From: Gambelia wislizenii
Lineage: Eukaryota > Chordata > Lepidosauria > Squamata > Crotaphytidae
Assembly: GCA_030847615.1 (NCBI GenBank)
Contig: JAUMIR010000015.1
Coordinates: forward strand, 3,365,501 to 3,429,500
Reading direction: 5' to 3'
Length of the DNA stretch: 64,000 nt
Position 1 is the first letter of the stretch. Each line of letters opens with the position of its first letter. Shown here piece after piece: positions 38,838 through 49,942 of this stretch. The notes under the pieces were generated by a model. It did not search any database, was not told the DNA's origin, and saw only the letters and a program-made list of their open reading frames with translations. The translations under genes and the position numbers were made by a program.

Positions 38838-39994
38838 TATTTCTTTTTTTAAAAAAACATACATTCTGCCCAAGGATTTGCTCTTTTAAAGGAGAATATA
38901 TTTACACCCATGCATTTGTTCCTGACTTGCATGAACACCTCCTAAATTTGACCGCAAGCCTTTGGCCTTTTCTACTCCTAGTTACTTCTCTTCTCTACCC
39001 AAGTTACTTCTCTTCCATGGGGCAAAGGTGCCTTTTGGACTGTGTGTGTTTGCTTTGTGTAGAGGAAAACCCATAAAACCTTTTAAAAGAATTGTATATC
39101 TTTTTTTGGGGGGGGGGTGTTTTCTAAATTCTTTGTTCTTGACTCGTTTGGAAAGCTTCTTCCAGACTGGATTTTATTTATGATTATTTTATTTTGTTTT
39201 TATGTTGTTTTAAAATGAAAATATGTGTTCAGGGCTGAGCTTGGGGCATTCTCAGTGTGTTGCAAAGGGTTCTTTTTTTTAAGGCGGTTGACTCAATGCC
39301 TCTGCAAAGAGCTCATGTTCTCTTGGACTGCATGACACAATTTGAAAAGATTGGGGAAAAAAATTGAAAACCGCCAACAGGAAGAAAAAAAAAGGGAGGG
39401 GACACAGAGAGAGAGAGAATGGAGAAAAGCAAAGACAGAATTATCTATGGTCTTTTTGTTTTGAAAAAAGTCTCCTTTGAAACATATTTTCCAACATGTG
39501 GCAACTGGCTGATCAACTTTGTATGTTCATTTTTTTGGCCTCTAATAACTTTGGCTCCATCTTCTTTCTCTGCCCACATCTCAAAGTTGAGGGGTGTGTG
39601 TGGGGTGGAGTAGGAAGAAAGAGACCCCATTGCAAGACCTTACAAACCCCATTGCACAAATGTGAAGCTTTAACCCTCTTCTAAAGTCAGTGCAAGATGC
39701 CTGCCAAGTTTCAATTAGCTGGGAAGGAAACCTTGCAACTCGATGGAGGGCAAACACTGGTTTCCGTGAAACTTGCCAATTTGACTTTGAAAAATAAATT
39801 TTTTTAAAAAATGACTCATAGAAGGCAAACCTCTTGGCTTTTTTTTTAACTTTAAAAAAATATTGCATTTGGAGGATTGGCTATAACTAAGTGGGCACAG
39901 GGGCTGGCACATTCCCTGTGGTGCCCATTCGAATTTATTGCAATCCATACAATGCAACTTTGTCCTGATTTGGCCAGTAATCTTCTGCCGTTGC
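38838..39994. other. No gene seen
   Basis: AT-rich, low-complexity stretches (a G run at 39107-39116, T runs, an A run near 39387). No exon or clear repeat terminus is recognised. Confidence 0.45.
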
Positions 39995-40048
39995 ACTTTT
40001 CCCTAGGTGGAATATAAATACATTATTATTATTATTATTATTATTATT
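39995..40048 (+). mobile_element. L2-like tail with (ATT)n
   Basis: The end ccctaggtggaatataaata is followed by a run of ATT. Confidence 0.5.
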
Positions 40049-40049
40049 C

Positions 40050-41066
40050 CCAGTTGCTTTTAAAATGTCCCTGTTTCTCTCTCCTCCTGCTTTCTCCCTT
40101 TGACCTCAGTTTGCTTCAATTAATACACATCCATACTACTTAAATAATCCAGTTTGAAACTGGGTTATTTGCCATGGCTCCTTCCTGGGTTTTGTAATTT
40201 CACAAGGTCTTTAGCCTTTTCTGTTCCAAAAAGTGCTGGTGCCTTACCAAACTACAAATCCCAGGATTCGGTAGGAAGGAGCCATGGCAAATAATCCCGT
40301 TTCAAACGGGATTATTTGAGTCGTGTGGATGTGGCTTTTGAATTTTGAACTCCAAGGCCACATCCACACTACTTAAATAATCCAGTCTGAAACTGTATTA
40401 TTTGCCATGGCTCCTTCTTGGGTTTTGTAGTTTCACAAGGTCTTTAGTCTTTTCTGTGCCAAAGAGCGCCGGTGCCTTACCAAACTACAAATCCCAGGAT
40501 TCTGTAGGAATGAGCCATGGGGGAAAAAAATCCAGTCTCAAACGGGGTTATTTGAGCAGTGTGGGTACGGTTTTTGAACTTTGAACTCCAAGGCCACATC
40601 CACACTACTTAAATAATCCCGTTTGAAACTGAATTATTTGCCATGGATCCTTCCTGGGATTTGTAGTTTCACAAGGTCTTTAGCCTTTTCTGTGCCAAAG
40701 AGTGCTGGTGCCTTACCAAACTACAAATCCCAGGATTCCGTAGGAAGTAGCCATGGCAAAAAAATCCAGTTGCCAACAGGATTATTTGAGTCGTGTGGAT
40801 GTGGCTTTTGAATTTTGAACTCTGAGGCCACATTCCACACTATTCAAATAATCCCATTTCAAACTGGATTTTTATTTTATTTTATTTTATTTTATTTTAT
40901 TTTATTTTATTTTAATGGCCATGGCTGCTTCCTATTTTGCACTCAGTTAACTCAGCAAGAGGAGAAAGGGGGAAAGTGGAAGGCGGGGGGAACCAGGACA
41001 TTTTAAACGCCGCTGAAAAACTAGGATGACACAGGATTAATGGCTAAATCAGGATGGTTGTAGGGT
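40050..41066. mobile_element. Two family J pieces around a D2 array
   Basis: The left piece (40050-40125) reads cttttaaaatgtccctgttt and ctccctttgacctcagtttg in the forward direction. The right piece (40937-41066) reads in reverse, with aaccaggacattttaaacg, aggattaatggctaaatcag and the terminus ggttgtagggtatg. The change of orientation means two copies or an inversion. Confidence 0.55.
40131..40936 (+). repeat. Tandem array of D2 MITEs
   Basis: Three complete D2 copies start at about 40131, 40358 and 40592, and a fourth at 40827 is broken by a (TTTTA)n expansion (40868-40914). Units are joined by the same spacer, gaattttgaactccaaggcc, so they arose by tandem duplication after insertion and not by separate transposition. 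Confidence 0.8.
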
Positions 41067-41094
41067 ATGGATCATTGAGTGGGGGCTTTTGTAT

Positions 41095-41298
41095 CAGTGG
41101 GCTCACCATTCACAGATTGGCATGTCTGTGAATGGTCACACCCCATATTATTCTATGGTGGCACATACATGAGGGTGCGTCAGTGTGCAGGCGCATGCAT
41201 GCACCACCATTTATTAATATGGGACTTGAGCATCCATGTTTTGCCCATCCATGGGGAGGGGCCAGAACTGAACCCCCGTGGATGGGAAGTGCCCACTG
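41095..41298. mobile_element. Family C Tigger-like MITE
   Basis: The ends cagtgggctcaccattcac and gggaagtgcccactg are inverted in part. Inside are ctatggtggcacatac and gggacttgagcatccatg, as in a third Tigger-like family. Confidence 0.6.
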
Positions 41299-41400
41299 TA
41301 ATTTAATTTAGACCCCCTAGCCACATTTTGTGGGTCATGCACCCCTCGAACACGCACACACCATTCCAGGGTTTATGCCTGCCATAAGCTTCTTACTGTA

Positions 41401-41627
41401 CAGTTGTCCCTTCATATCCGCTGGGGTTTGGTTCCAGGACCCCCCCCCCCGTGGATACCCAAATCTGTGAATACTCAAGTCCCATGATATGCAATGGCAG
41501 AGCAAAATGGTGTCCCTGATATAAGATGGCAAAATCAAGGTTGGCTTTTTGGATTTTTTTTTTAATTTCAAGCTGTGAATACTTAAATCCGTGAATGCCA
41601 AATACGTGAATGTGGAGGGACAACTGT
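41401..41627 (+). mobile_element. Family A Tigger-like MITE
   Basis: The ends cagttgtcccttcatatccg and gtggagggacaactg have TA on both sides. Confidence 0.85.
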
Positions 41628-42149
41628 ATACCCATTTGCGGGGGGGGGGGGACCCAAAGAGTAAAGAACTTTTCCTGCTTTCTACATAACCACTCCTCCC
41701 CCTCCCATTTCCTTTCTCTGCCACCATGACTCAAAGGCCTGGCCATTGTTCAGGCACCTTGACCCCAGGCTCCTTAAAAATCCAGTTATGTGGCTCCTGT
41801 TCTTCTCTGATTTTTCTTCACCTTGCTTTTATTTTATTTGCTTTTTCTGCTGCCCCTTGATATCCTGAGAGGCAGGGGAAACTCCAGGCGCACATGTAAA
41901 TCGATACTGCAAAATCAAGTCATTTCTACTTTTTTTTTTAATTGCATTCACCATTTGTGTGCTTTCATGAGACGGAATGTAGCATGCGCAAAAGTCTTTG
42001 GAAACCTTCCAAATGATTTAAAAAATAAAATAAATACACGTGGGCACCAGATTCTGCTAAGAATATTTTCTACAACTGTCCCCAGACGTGTAGGTACAAG
42101 AAGGGCAAAATAAGCCAAGCAACATGACTCTCCTCTTTTCTTTTCTTTT
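41628..42149. other. No gene seen
   Basis: It contains a G run at 41640-41650 and T-rich stretches. Nothing is recognised. Confidence 0.45.
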
Positions 42150-42450
42150 TTTTTTTTTCTGGCTTGGCTTACTCCAATGGCTGTGAATTGAGTTCAAAGT
42201 GCAGAGGTCATTTGCACTTGGGTCAGGGCAGTGGGGGGAGAGAAGGGGCATACAGTCTTGTCCTTCCCAGTTGGCTCAGGCAAAAGCAACCTGCTGCAGC
42301 CTCTCTTAGCTTGTGGTTGGACTGGATGGCCCTTGTGGTCTCTTCCAATTCTACAATTCTATGATTCTATGATTTATAACTCATGCCATCTTGGCCACAC
42401 TCCGATGTCACTTGGCCACGTGCCTCCGGGCTTTCATTTGTGAAACGTTG
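42150..42450 (+). mobile_element. Family J piece with a minimal CR1 insertion
   Basis: J words: ctccaatggctgtgaattga, gtccttcccagttggctcag, tgctgcagcctctcttagct; then about 55 bp of CR1 3' end at 42318-42372 (ttggactggatggcccttg to ctatgattctatgat); then J resumes ccatcttggccacactccga and ends gttgagggtatgg. Confidence 0.7.
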
Positions 42451-42451
42451 A

Positions 42452-43110
42452 GGGTATGGCGTCTATACGAGACCTTGACCTTACGAGGGGGGGAAATGTG
42501 GATTGATGCACACTTGCGCCAATTCGAAGCAGCTTCAATTCGTCTTAATGGTTTGTTGGCGAGATCTCAGGCATACAAAGCTATCTGCTTTCACTGTTCC
42601 AATGGGCATGCCTGCGAATCAAGATGGTGGGCGCGAATGAACTACTCTCATTTTTATTTACCTTGAGTTGCCCCTGCCAAACAGTTTTTTAAAAAGCACA
42701 TCTAAGGTGCCGAAGTGCAAAATTCCACCTAAAAAATAGAAAAAGGAGGGGAAGGCTGTTTCGTCACCTCAGCACATGATTGCTACAGCGAAATTCCAAG
42801 ATGGTGGTTTCAGGTGCTTGCCTTGTTACCAAGCTCCATCCTCTGCGCACGTCCAACCAATCAGGTTTCCACTTCCACTCTTATCGAGAATGCGCACCAA
42901 ATTGAATTGGCTGTCCCAAGGAGAGCAGGAATGTGCATTCCCCATGGAGCTTTTTTTTTTTTAATGGGGAAAGCCGAGAAGGCTTTTATTGTGGAGTTTT
43001 TGGTGGATTTGCCTCCCTCTTTCTGAAAATGGCAGATTGATGTGGGATGCCATTTAGACAAATCATATTCTCCTCGAATTCTATAAGGAGTATTTTTGGC
43101 ATTTAGACCA
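42452..43110. mobile_element. Family H element
   Basis: It has tctatacgagacc near the left end and ttggcatttagaccacc near the right. Inside are gaaattccaagatggtggtt, caaccaatcaggtttccac, and gagaatgcgcaccaa, parallel to 27413-27949. Confidence 0.55.
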
Positions 43111-43432
43111 CCTCTCAGTTTGGCAGAGACAGTCCTGATTCCCACTTTTTCGCTTGCTTTTAAAATGTCCCGGTTTCTGTTTCTTCCTCCCGCTTTTCCC
43201 CTTTTGTCCTTGGCATACTTCAATTGTTACAAACTGAATTCAAAGTGTAAAAGTAGTTTGCATTCAATTAACTAAATTGGGGGAGAGGAGAGGAAGGGGA
43301 TGAATCTTGTCCTTCCCAGTTGGCTCAGGTAAAAGCAAACTGCCGCAGCCTTTCCTAGCTTGCTTGTCCTTCCTCATTAATTACCTTTTGCCATTTTGAG
43401 CACACTGATGTTGCTTGGCTACACGTTGTCAT
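43111..43432 (+). mobile_element. Family J piece
   Basis: The run includes cagagacagtcctgattccc, gcttttaaaatgtcccggtt, ttcaattgttacaaactgaa, ccttcccagttggctcaggt, and ccattttgagcacactgatg. Confidence 0.65.
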
Positions 43433-43533
43433 GCTAGCCTGGGGGGTTCTCTGCTTGGACTCCCCCTCCCCGAACTAACTTCCCCCTAAAGGCAATCCTA
43501 AGATTTCTCTCTCAACTGCACCTCCTAGAAGGT

Positions 43534-43696
43534 AAAACCGCTGCCGCTTTCACCAGCCCGATGGGAGACTGGATAACCTGTGGAACTACTTGCCACTGTG
43601 GAACTATTACCACCACGCCTTCTCTGACCCAAAGAGAAGAACCAATGTCGCAATGACCAAGAGATATTGGAGGGTGCATGAACATTTCTTTTTGGG
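43534..43696 (+). other. Unidentified open stretch
   Basis: One plus-strand frame is open for about 55 codons and reads RCRFHQPDGRLDNLWNY, LPLWNYYHHAFSDPKRRTN, then VAMTKRYWRVHEHF. An in-frame stop precedes it and a repeat follows it. I recognise no family. A pyrimidine-rich tract ending ctgcacctcctag lies just upstream but puts the frame out of phase. It may be a gene remnant or chance. Confidence 0.2.
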
Positions 43697-43815
43697 TAGA
43701 ATTCAAAGACCTAGCCATGTTAGTCTGGAATATCAGTGTGTAAAGGGATCTCGTAGCATCTTTGAGACTAACTATGAGAGAGAAAATTGTAGCGTAAGCT
43801 TTTGTAGACTTGATC
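43697..43815 (+). mobile_element. Unclassified interspersed repeat fragment
   Basis: The words agccatgttagtctggaata, ctcgtagcatctttgagact, aact and gcgtaagcttttgtagactt recall a repeat widespread in turtles and lizards. The class is not certain. Confidence 0.4.
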
Positions 43816-43980
43816 TCTTCTTTCCTTTTCTTCTACTCTTTTTTTTTAATGGGTTAGGTAGAACAATTGGCATTTTACACACAGAATTTTCTTTTTGGAG
43901 ACAACAACTCCCATAATCCCCCAGCCAGCATGAGTGAAACACCCCTCCCGGCCTAGCTCACAACAAAATCTGTTTCAGTG

Positions 43981-45053
43981 GCCCCATCTACATGATAAGA
44001 AAAAATCCATGCAAATTTGAATGACCAATGATCATTCGAATTATGGATAGCCTGTACGAACAATCACAAATTCAAGATGACCTGGATAGACTGGAGAGCT
44101 GGGCCAAAGCTAACAAAATGAAATTAAATACGGAGAAATGTAAGGTACTTCACTTAGGGCGGAAAAACGAAATGCCTAGATATAGGATGGGAGAGACCTG
44201 GCTGAATGAGACTACGTGCAAAAGGGATCTAGGAGTCCTAGTAGACCACAGGTTGAACATGAGTCAAGAGTGTGCTGCGGCAGCTAAAAAGGCCAATGCG
44301 ATTTTGGGCTGCATCAATAGAAGTATAGTGTCCAGATCAAGGGAAGTCATAGTGCCGCTCTATTCTGCCTTGGTCAGACCTCACCTAGAATACTGTGTCC
44401 AGTTCTGGGCACCACAATTCAAAAAGGATGTGGACAAATTGGAGCGTGAAGGGTGACTAAAATGGTGAAAGGTCTGGAAACGATGCCTTATGAAGAGAGA
44501 CTTAGGGAGCTGGGTATGTTTAGCCTGGACAAAAGACGGTTAAGAGGCGATATGATAGCCCTGTTTAAGTATTTGAAGGGGTGTCACGTTGAGGATGGAG
44601 CAGGCTTGTTTTCTGCTGCTCCAGAGACTGGAACACGGAGCAATGGGTGCAAGCTCCAGGAACAGAGATTCCACCTCAACATTAGGAGGAACTTTCTGGC
44701 AGTAAGAGCTGTTTGGCAGTGGAACGCACTCCCTCGGAGCGTGGTGGGGTCTCCTTCCTTGGAGGTCTTTAAGCAGAGGCTGGATGGCCATCTGTCAGGG
44801 ATGCTTTGGTTGTGATTTCCTGTGTGGCAGAATGGGGTTGGACTGGATGGCCCTCGAGGTCTCTTCCAACTCTACAATTCTATGATTCTATGGTTGTACA
44901 GATTTTTTGCCTCCCGAACTCCGAATTCACAGACTTTACAGGGAATTTGCAGGCCCCCCTTCCGAAAGACACAAATGTATCCAAACGGTTATATATACAC
45001 ATTATTGATCTTTCAAACGCCATTTGGAATTTTTTTGTTATGTAGACGGGGCC
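43981..45053. mobile_element. Family I element split by CR1
   Basis: The left arm (43981-44033) begins ggccccatctacatgataag. The right arm (44894-45053) has gcaggccccccttccgaaag and closes ttatgtagacggggcc. The inner CR1 accounts for the gap. Confidence 0.75.
44034..44893 (+). mobile_element. CR1 LINE nested in family I
   Basis: The frames 44028-44456 and 44453-44815 together encode [20 protein letters not shown] to NFLAVRAVWQWNALPRSVVG, the C-terminal half of the polymerase. They are split by a frameshift near 44450 and lack the palm motifs. Confidence 0.92.
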
Positions 45054-45500
45054 TAAACCACAGCACTGCTAAATGCAGAAAGAGAGGTTTTCTTCACCCC
45101 TCTTTCTCCAATGTTAAATTGTGCAATTTTTACAAAAGACAATCAGAATTTAGATTTTGTTTTCCTGCTCCAAAGAGAAGCCAAGGTTTAGATTTGAGAT
45201 CCAGCCGACCATTTCCTGGGAAAGTCAAGGAGACCTTCCTGTCTCCTTCCCCTCCCCATCCCATGCCTCTTTCTTCTTTCTTTCTTTCTTTTGAATCCCA
45301 CGCCTATGACGTGGAGTCTATGGCTGGAAGGATTGCTCAGCAACCAAAAGCAAGGCCTGTTAGGACTTGGGAGCCGGCCTGTGCATGTTTGCACGCAAAG
45401 CTTGGGGAAGTTCAGCTCTGAATTACAAGTCCCATCATTCCGCCAGCCAGGTTGGGGTGGTAGTGGGTGGAGAAACTTCATCCAAGCTGGCGATTATCAG
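45054..45500. other. No gene seen
   Basis: Contains a CTTT microsatellite near 45270-45290 and a cgcctatgacgtggag CRE-like word. No exon is supported. Confidence 0.4.
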
Positions 45501-45622
45501 GGTCAGGTGCATTATACACTGATGACACCCAGCTCAGTTCTCATGTTCCCAAACTTAGCATCGTAGAATCTCAGAGCTGGAAGGGACCATGAGGGCCATC
45601 TAGTCCAACCCCCTGCCATGCT
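45501..45622. mobile_element. L2 palm-motif scrap followed by CR1 end
   Basis: At 45503-45540 the plus strand encodes ALYTDDTQLSS, an L2-like catalytic motif (Y-T-D-D). It is cut off by a minus-strand CR1 3' end (tcgtagaatctcagagctgg to ccaaccccctgccatg). Confidence 0.6.
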
Positions 45623-46110
45623 AATCTCTCTGGCTTTTCTTCGCAAACGAAGATTCAAGAAGGACTCATCCCATGCTTTCTGCAAGCGCGCTGATGACTG
45701 AAAAGTCCAATCTGAGATAAACATGTCCGGTTGCAGAAAGCACAGCAGAAGGTCTCCTTGGGTGATGTTTTTGGGTTGTGATTCTTTCTGCGTTGTCGTT
45801 TCTCTTCAAGACTTGTTCGGTGTGAGTTCTCAAATAAGGCTGCAGCATTGTGGATAGTGCGTCTCCATGCCTCCTGATGTGAGGCCAGGGCGGACCACTG
45901 TTGGTGATCAATTTGGCCAAGCCTGAGATGTTGCTTCAGGGAGTCTTTGTATCGCTTTTTCGGAGCGCCGCTCTTACGCTGACCCGTGGCGTGTTCACCG
46001 TAGAGTACTCTTTTGGGGAGGCGATGGTCCTCCATCCTAGAAACGTGCCCAGCGCAGCTGTGTTCTCAATATCATGGCCTCAATGCTGGTAATCCCTGCT
46101 TGCTCAAGGA
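45623..46110 (-). pseudogene. LINE polymerase C-terminal region with zinc-finger motif
   Basis: The minus-strand frame 45655-46035 reads MEDHRLPKRVLYGEHATGQR, KSGAPKKRYKDSLKQHLRLG, IDHQQWSALASHQEAWRRTI, and a C-terminal CAFCNRTC...GLFSHQRAC motif. Upstream, codons for EQAGITSIEAMILRTQLRW are present but a small deletion and a TAG break the frame before MEDHRLP. This is the C-terminal region of a non-LTR retrotransposon, of the same family as 29816-30094 and 16891-16921. The polymerase core is absent. Confidence 0.7.
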
Positions 46111-46111
46111 C

Positions 46112-46146
<35 letters not shown>

Positions 46147-46205
46147 TTTATTTATATCCCGCCCCTCTACAAAATGCAATCGGGGTGGCTTCCAACATTA
46201 AAATC
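46111..46205 (-). mobile_element. (AAT)n and LINE 3' tail
   Basis: A run of AAT is followed by tttatttatatcccgcccct and aatgcaatcggggtggct, an L2-like tail in reverse. Confidence 0.6.
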
Positions 46206-46363
46206 TACATACAACCCCTCCATCCCACCCACCCCTTAAAATACAATTAAATAATTAAAACACAATAAATACTAAAAATACTGAAAACAACACAATAAAA
46301 AGCTGGATGTGATTGGACTAATTAAGATGGCTGTTGGCTACCTGTACTTTTAAACATTTTTAA

Positions 46364-46563
46364 GGAGCCAGCGTGGTGTACTGGTTTGACGTCATGTGAA
46401 CTTCACGTCAGCCAGTGTCGTTTAGCAGTCAGACCAGGACTCTGGGAGACCAAGGTTCGAATCCCCACCCAGCAGTGGAAGTCCATGGCAAGTTGGTGTC
46501 TCTCAGCCTCAGAGGAAGGCAAAGACAAACCTCTGCTGAAGACATCTTGTCAGGAATATCCTA
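46364..46563 (+). mobile_element. tRNA-derived SINE, A box disrupted
   Basis: It starts ggagccagcgtggtgtactg. The B box ggttcgaatcc is at 46454-46464 and the tctctcagcctcagaggaag block follows. An extra segment with tgacgtcatgtgaacttcac sits between the boxes. The tail is missing. Confidence 0.75.
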
Positions 46564-46571
46564 TTTTAAAA

Positions 46572-46800
46572 AACCGGCTTGGTGTAGTGGTTTGAGTGTT
46601 GAGCTAGGATTCTGAGAGACAAGGGTTCGAATCCTTGCTCAGCCACAGAACCTCCCCCTGAGAGGCCATGGGCAGGTCACTCTCTCTCAGCCTTAGAGGA
46701 AGGCAATGGCAAACCTCCTCTAAAGAAATCTATTAAAGAAAACTCTAAGACAGGGCTGACATAAGTCAGATTCAGTTAGAAGGCACATAAAAATAACAAT
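46572..46800 (+). mobile_element. tRNA-derived SINE, full length
   Basis: The A-box region ttggtgtagtggtttgagtg, B box ggttcgaatcc (46624-46634), body tctctcagccttagaggaag and the tail tgacataagtcagattcagt with agaaggcacataaaaataac are in order. It matches a MIR-like reptile SINE. Confidence 0.82.
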
Positions 46801-47454
46801 TGAAAGGGTTTTTTTAAATTGAAAGGAGGGTTTAAAGGCTATAGGTATATATTGATTATCTTTTGTAATTAACAACCTGAGCATTTTAAACCAGCCTTCC
46901 AGATGTGTAGGTCTCCAAAAAAAAAACCCAACCCTCTGCTCTCCAGCCAGCAGCTATTATGGCTGGGAATAATGGGAGTTGTAGTCCAACACAGCTGGAC
47001 GACATCAGGGTTTAGAATCTCTGGTTTAACTCAATAAAATCATCCTTTGCTTGCTTTTAGTTCCTGTTCTCTAAAGGTTGGTTAAAATGAGCGCCGCAGG
47101 GCCCTGCTGTCTGGGGATTCGGAATTGTGCTACATTAAAATACTTTTTCCCAAGCTCTGCTGGGTTTTGCTGGGCTTGTGAGTGGTGTTCTAGTGAATAG
47201 CTGAGTTTGTCGTTTTGTCTTTTGGTTAGGGGAATTTCCGGCACTGCCTCTTCGGAGTACCGATTTTAAGGAAGTGGGTTTTAAGCACGCTTTCTGGTGG
47301 CTTTAAAGTCGTGACATCAACCAGCTTGCTTTTAAAACCACTCCTCTTACTGTTCAAATGGTGTTGCTTTTGTGTCCTATTGTGTTAATTCCCCCTGATT
47401 TCAGAAGACATCCATGGTGACTTTTTGAAATATACAACTTCAAGGCTGGACTTC
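46801..47454. other. No gene seen; F-like palindrome at left
   Basis: An F-like element occupies about 46895-47015 (ccttccagatgtgtagg, ccagccagcagctattatgg, gggagttgtagtccaacac). The remainder is unique-looking with an isolated CpG-rich word atgagcgccgcagggccc that opens no supported exon. Confidence 0.4.
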
Positions 47455-47720
47455 TGTTGCCAGCTCAGGACTGTCCCGGGCCCTGACCTTTCCAGACCAA
47501 AGCCTGAGACGGAGGGACAATGGCCTCTCTTGATGTCATTAAGTGTTATGCATTAATTACCAGCCACAAGTTGCTCACTCTCTCTCGCACACACCATATT
47601 TCCCCATTTGGAAATTAAGAGAGAAATCTTAGCAAAAGGGGCTGTTCCCAGTTCAAGGTGGAATGAAGAAATGTTTCCTTCTTAGTTACTTAGAGAGACA
47701 GGATAAGGGAGTTTTAATCT
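47455..47720 (+). repeat. Family L repeat
   Basis: The words ttgccagctcaggactgtcc, ccagaccaaagcctgagac, gatgtcattaagtgttatgc and catttggaaattaagagag, then ctgttcccagttcaaggtgg, occur in the same order at 61515-61780. Confidence 0.6.
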
Positions 47721-48368
47721 AGGCTCCTTGCTCCTAACCAGAAGGTGGGCGTGAAGCAGAGTGGAGGGTGAATCCTGGAGCCACAAGGGGCTTATCTACA
47801 CCAGACAGGACACACCAGTCCCCTGCTGGCATTTCCTGGCTGCGGAACTGGCCCGTCCTTCCCCCTTTACCTTGACGAAAAAGGCCAGGGTTCACACGGG
47901 GATGCCGTCCTGCCCCTGCAGCCGCTGCTGCCCCCATTTTGCTCCTTGACTCAGGATCCAGGAAGGGGGGTTTGGACTGGATGGCCCTTGTGGTCTCTTC
48001 CAACTCTATGATTCTATGTGACTGAAGGCCCCCTGGATGTGACCAGCCTTGGTCACATGCTGCAGAGCCCCTGCCTGGCTTCCGGGAGAGCCAGGGAGAT
48101 GGCAGCAGCGACACTAAGAGCCGGCAGGCTGGACGGGCTCCTGAGGACATGCAAGGTCCAATATGGTTTTGGCCGCCAATAACGGAGCAAACTTTTTTTT
48201 CTTGTATCAGTTTATTGGGCCCTGCCCCATCTCAGCCCTGTGTTTGAGGACTGCCCTGGGGCAGAATGGGGCATCATATGGACTACGGGGCTCTTAGATG
48301 GGGCAAGGTGGGTTATTTAGCCCGTGTGGTTAAGGCCAAGGACTGGGAGGCGAGGAGGAAGCTGACTA
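47721..48368. other. No gene seen; CR1 scrap inside
   Basis: A CR1 3' end lies at about 47968-48016 (tttggactggatggcccttg to ctatgattctatg). The surrounding GC-richer DNA (ctgcagccgctgctgccccc) has an open minus-strand frame of 138 codons without any known family. The symmetric flanks suggest that CR1 inserted into an unrecognised element. Confidence 0.35.
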
Positions 48369-48595
48369 AGGTGGCATCTGCACTGTAGAAATAACACAGT
48401 TTGACACCACTCTAACTGCCATGGCTCCATCCAACAGAATCCTGGGATTTGTAGTTTGGTGAGGCACCAGCACTCTTTGGCCAAGAAGGCTAGAGACCTT
48501 GTAAACTACAAATCCCAGGATTCCATAGGATGAAGCTAGAGACAGCACTTAAAGTGGTGTCAAACTGCATCATTTCTATAGTATAGATGCACCTT
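48369..48595 (+). mobile_element. Family D MITE, full length
   Basis: The ends aaggtggcatctgcactgta and tatagtatagatgcacctt are inverted repeats. The core has ctgggatttgtagtttggtg and tacaaatcccaggattccat. Confidence 0.82.
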
Positions 48596-48883
48596 AACTA
48601 ACAACATAGAGACACACAAGCCTTTCCTCTTGGCTGGAACTGGTCCCCCTAAAATGGGAGAATTTGCACCCTCATCTCCTACCTGGAGGGAACCTACAAA
48701 AGCTGGATACTTGTAGCCAGACCCTGAAATCTGGCAACCTTGTTTTAGCTATTGAGACAATACCAGCAACTAAGAAGCCATGGTTAGCTACTGGTATTGG
48801 ATCAATCAATGGCTGAAGCAGGGTTGCCAGATTTCACAGTCTGGCCCTGAATCGCCAAGGTTTTTTTTTTTTGTAAGAAGCTA

Positions 48884-49305
48884 AGGGAGCATGGTGTAGT
48901 GATTTGAGTATTGGACTCTGGAAGGCCTGGGTTCGAATCCCCACTCAGCCATGGAAACCCACTGTGTGATCTCGAGCAAGACGCACTTTCTCAGCCTCAG
49001 ACCAAGGGAAAGGCAAACCTTCTCTGAACAAATCTTACAAAAAACACAATGGTAGGGTCAATGTGTGTGTGTGTTGTGTGCCTTCAAATCTTTTTTGAAT
49101 TATGATGACCCTAAAACAAATCTATCACAGGGTTTTCTGAGGACTGATAGTGTGTGACTTGCTCACTTGGTTTTCATGGCCAAGTGGAGATTCGAACCCT
49201 GGTCTCCAGAGTCATAGTCCAATACTTAAACCACTATGTCATGCTGGAACATCGTAGGGTTGCCATAAGTCAGAAATGGCTTGAAGGTGCACAAAGGCAA
49301 CAAGA
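48884..49305 (+). mobile_element. SINE inside SINE, opposite orientation
   Basis: The outer copy has the A-box region atggtgtagtgatttgagta, B box gggttcgaatcc (48930-48940) and body, and its tail resumes at 49254 (gtagggttgccataagtcag, ggcttgaaggtgcacaa). Between lies an inverted copy (about 49059-49253) containing gattcgaaccctggtctcc. GTAGGGT occurs at both junctions (49052-49058, 49254-49260). Confidence 0.8.
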
Positions 49306-49340
49306 AGCCACAGAATCAGCTGGGTAGTTTAAATCAAGGT

Positions 49341-49428
49341 GAATATCTATCTATCTATCTATTGGTCTGTCTATCTATCTATCGGTCTGTCTGTCTATCT
49401 ATCTATCTGTCTGTCTGTTTATCTAAAT
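49341..49428 (+). repeat. (ATCT)n/(GTCT)n microsatellite
   Basis: Alternating tatctatctatctat and gtctgtctgtct runs are directly visible. Confidence 0.95.
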
Positions 49429-49940
49429 CCTTGTCCCAATTAAGTAACTTTGTTACTCCAACCTCCATTTTGGCCATTGCATTTCCAAGCTGTCATCTTT
49501 CCCACCTCTGGGAAACTCTCCCTTTAGCATCCCAGTGTTCCTCTCCCTATGGGTTTTTTTGTGAGTAATCTTCACCCCAGCTAAACTGATAGCTTTCCCT
49601 TGCCTCATAAGAAGTTCCATCACAAACCTTACCTTGCTGGAGATTATTGCCTGAGCAGTTGGAATGTTTAGATATCTTTTTTGACATCCATTCGGCCAAC
49701 TCACCTTATCCACACCTGCCCCTTGATATAGACACCCTTAAGCATCCATCCTTCAGAGAGTTAAAAGGGATGAACACAGCTCAGACATTTTTACAACCAC
49801 CCCATAAAAGTAATTTGGTATTGTGAATTTCAGAGGGGAGGGGAGAAGTGAAGCTGAATGGGAGATTGGATTCGCCCAAGGCCACGCACTGAAGCTGTGG
49901 CAGAGGTTAAAGTACGATTGGGGAATTACCCAGTTCAAAC
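49429..49940. other. No gene seen
   Basis: Unique-looking sequence; a minus-strand frame of 86 codons (49453-49713) matches nothing known. Confidence 0.4.
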
Positions 49941-49942
49941 CC

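Noticed and set aside
40131..40936. CRISPR-like repeat array
   Set aside because: The units are vertebrate MITEs of about 230 bp in tandem; there are no short repeats with unique spacers and the DNA is eukaryotic.
44822..45421. 199-codon plus-strand frame
   Set aside because: It starts in the CR1 3' end, crosses family I sequence and has no known family.
46454..46634. tRNA genes (two perfect B boxes)
   Set aside because: The B boxes belong to tRNA-derived SINEs with degraded A boxes and no cloverleaf.
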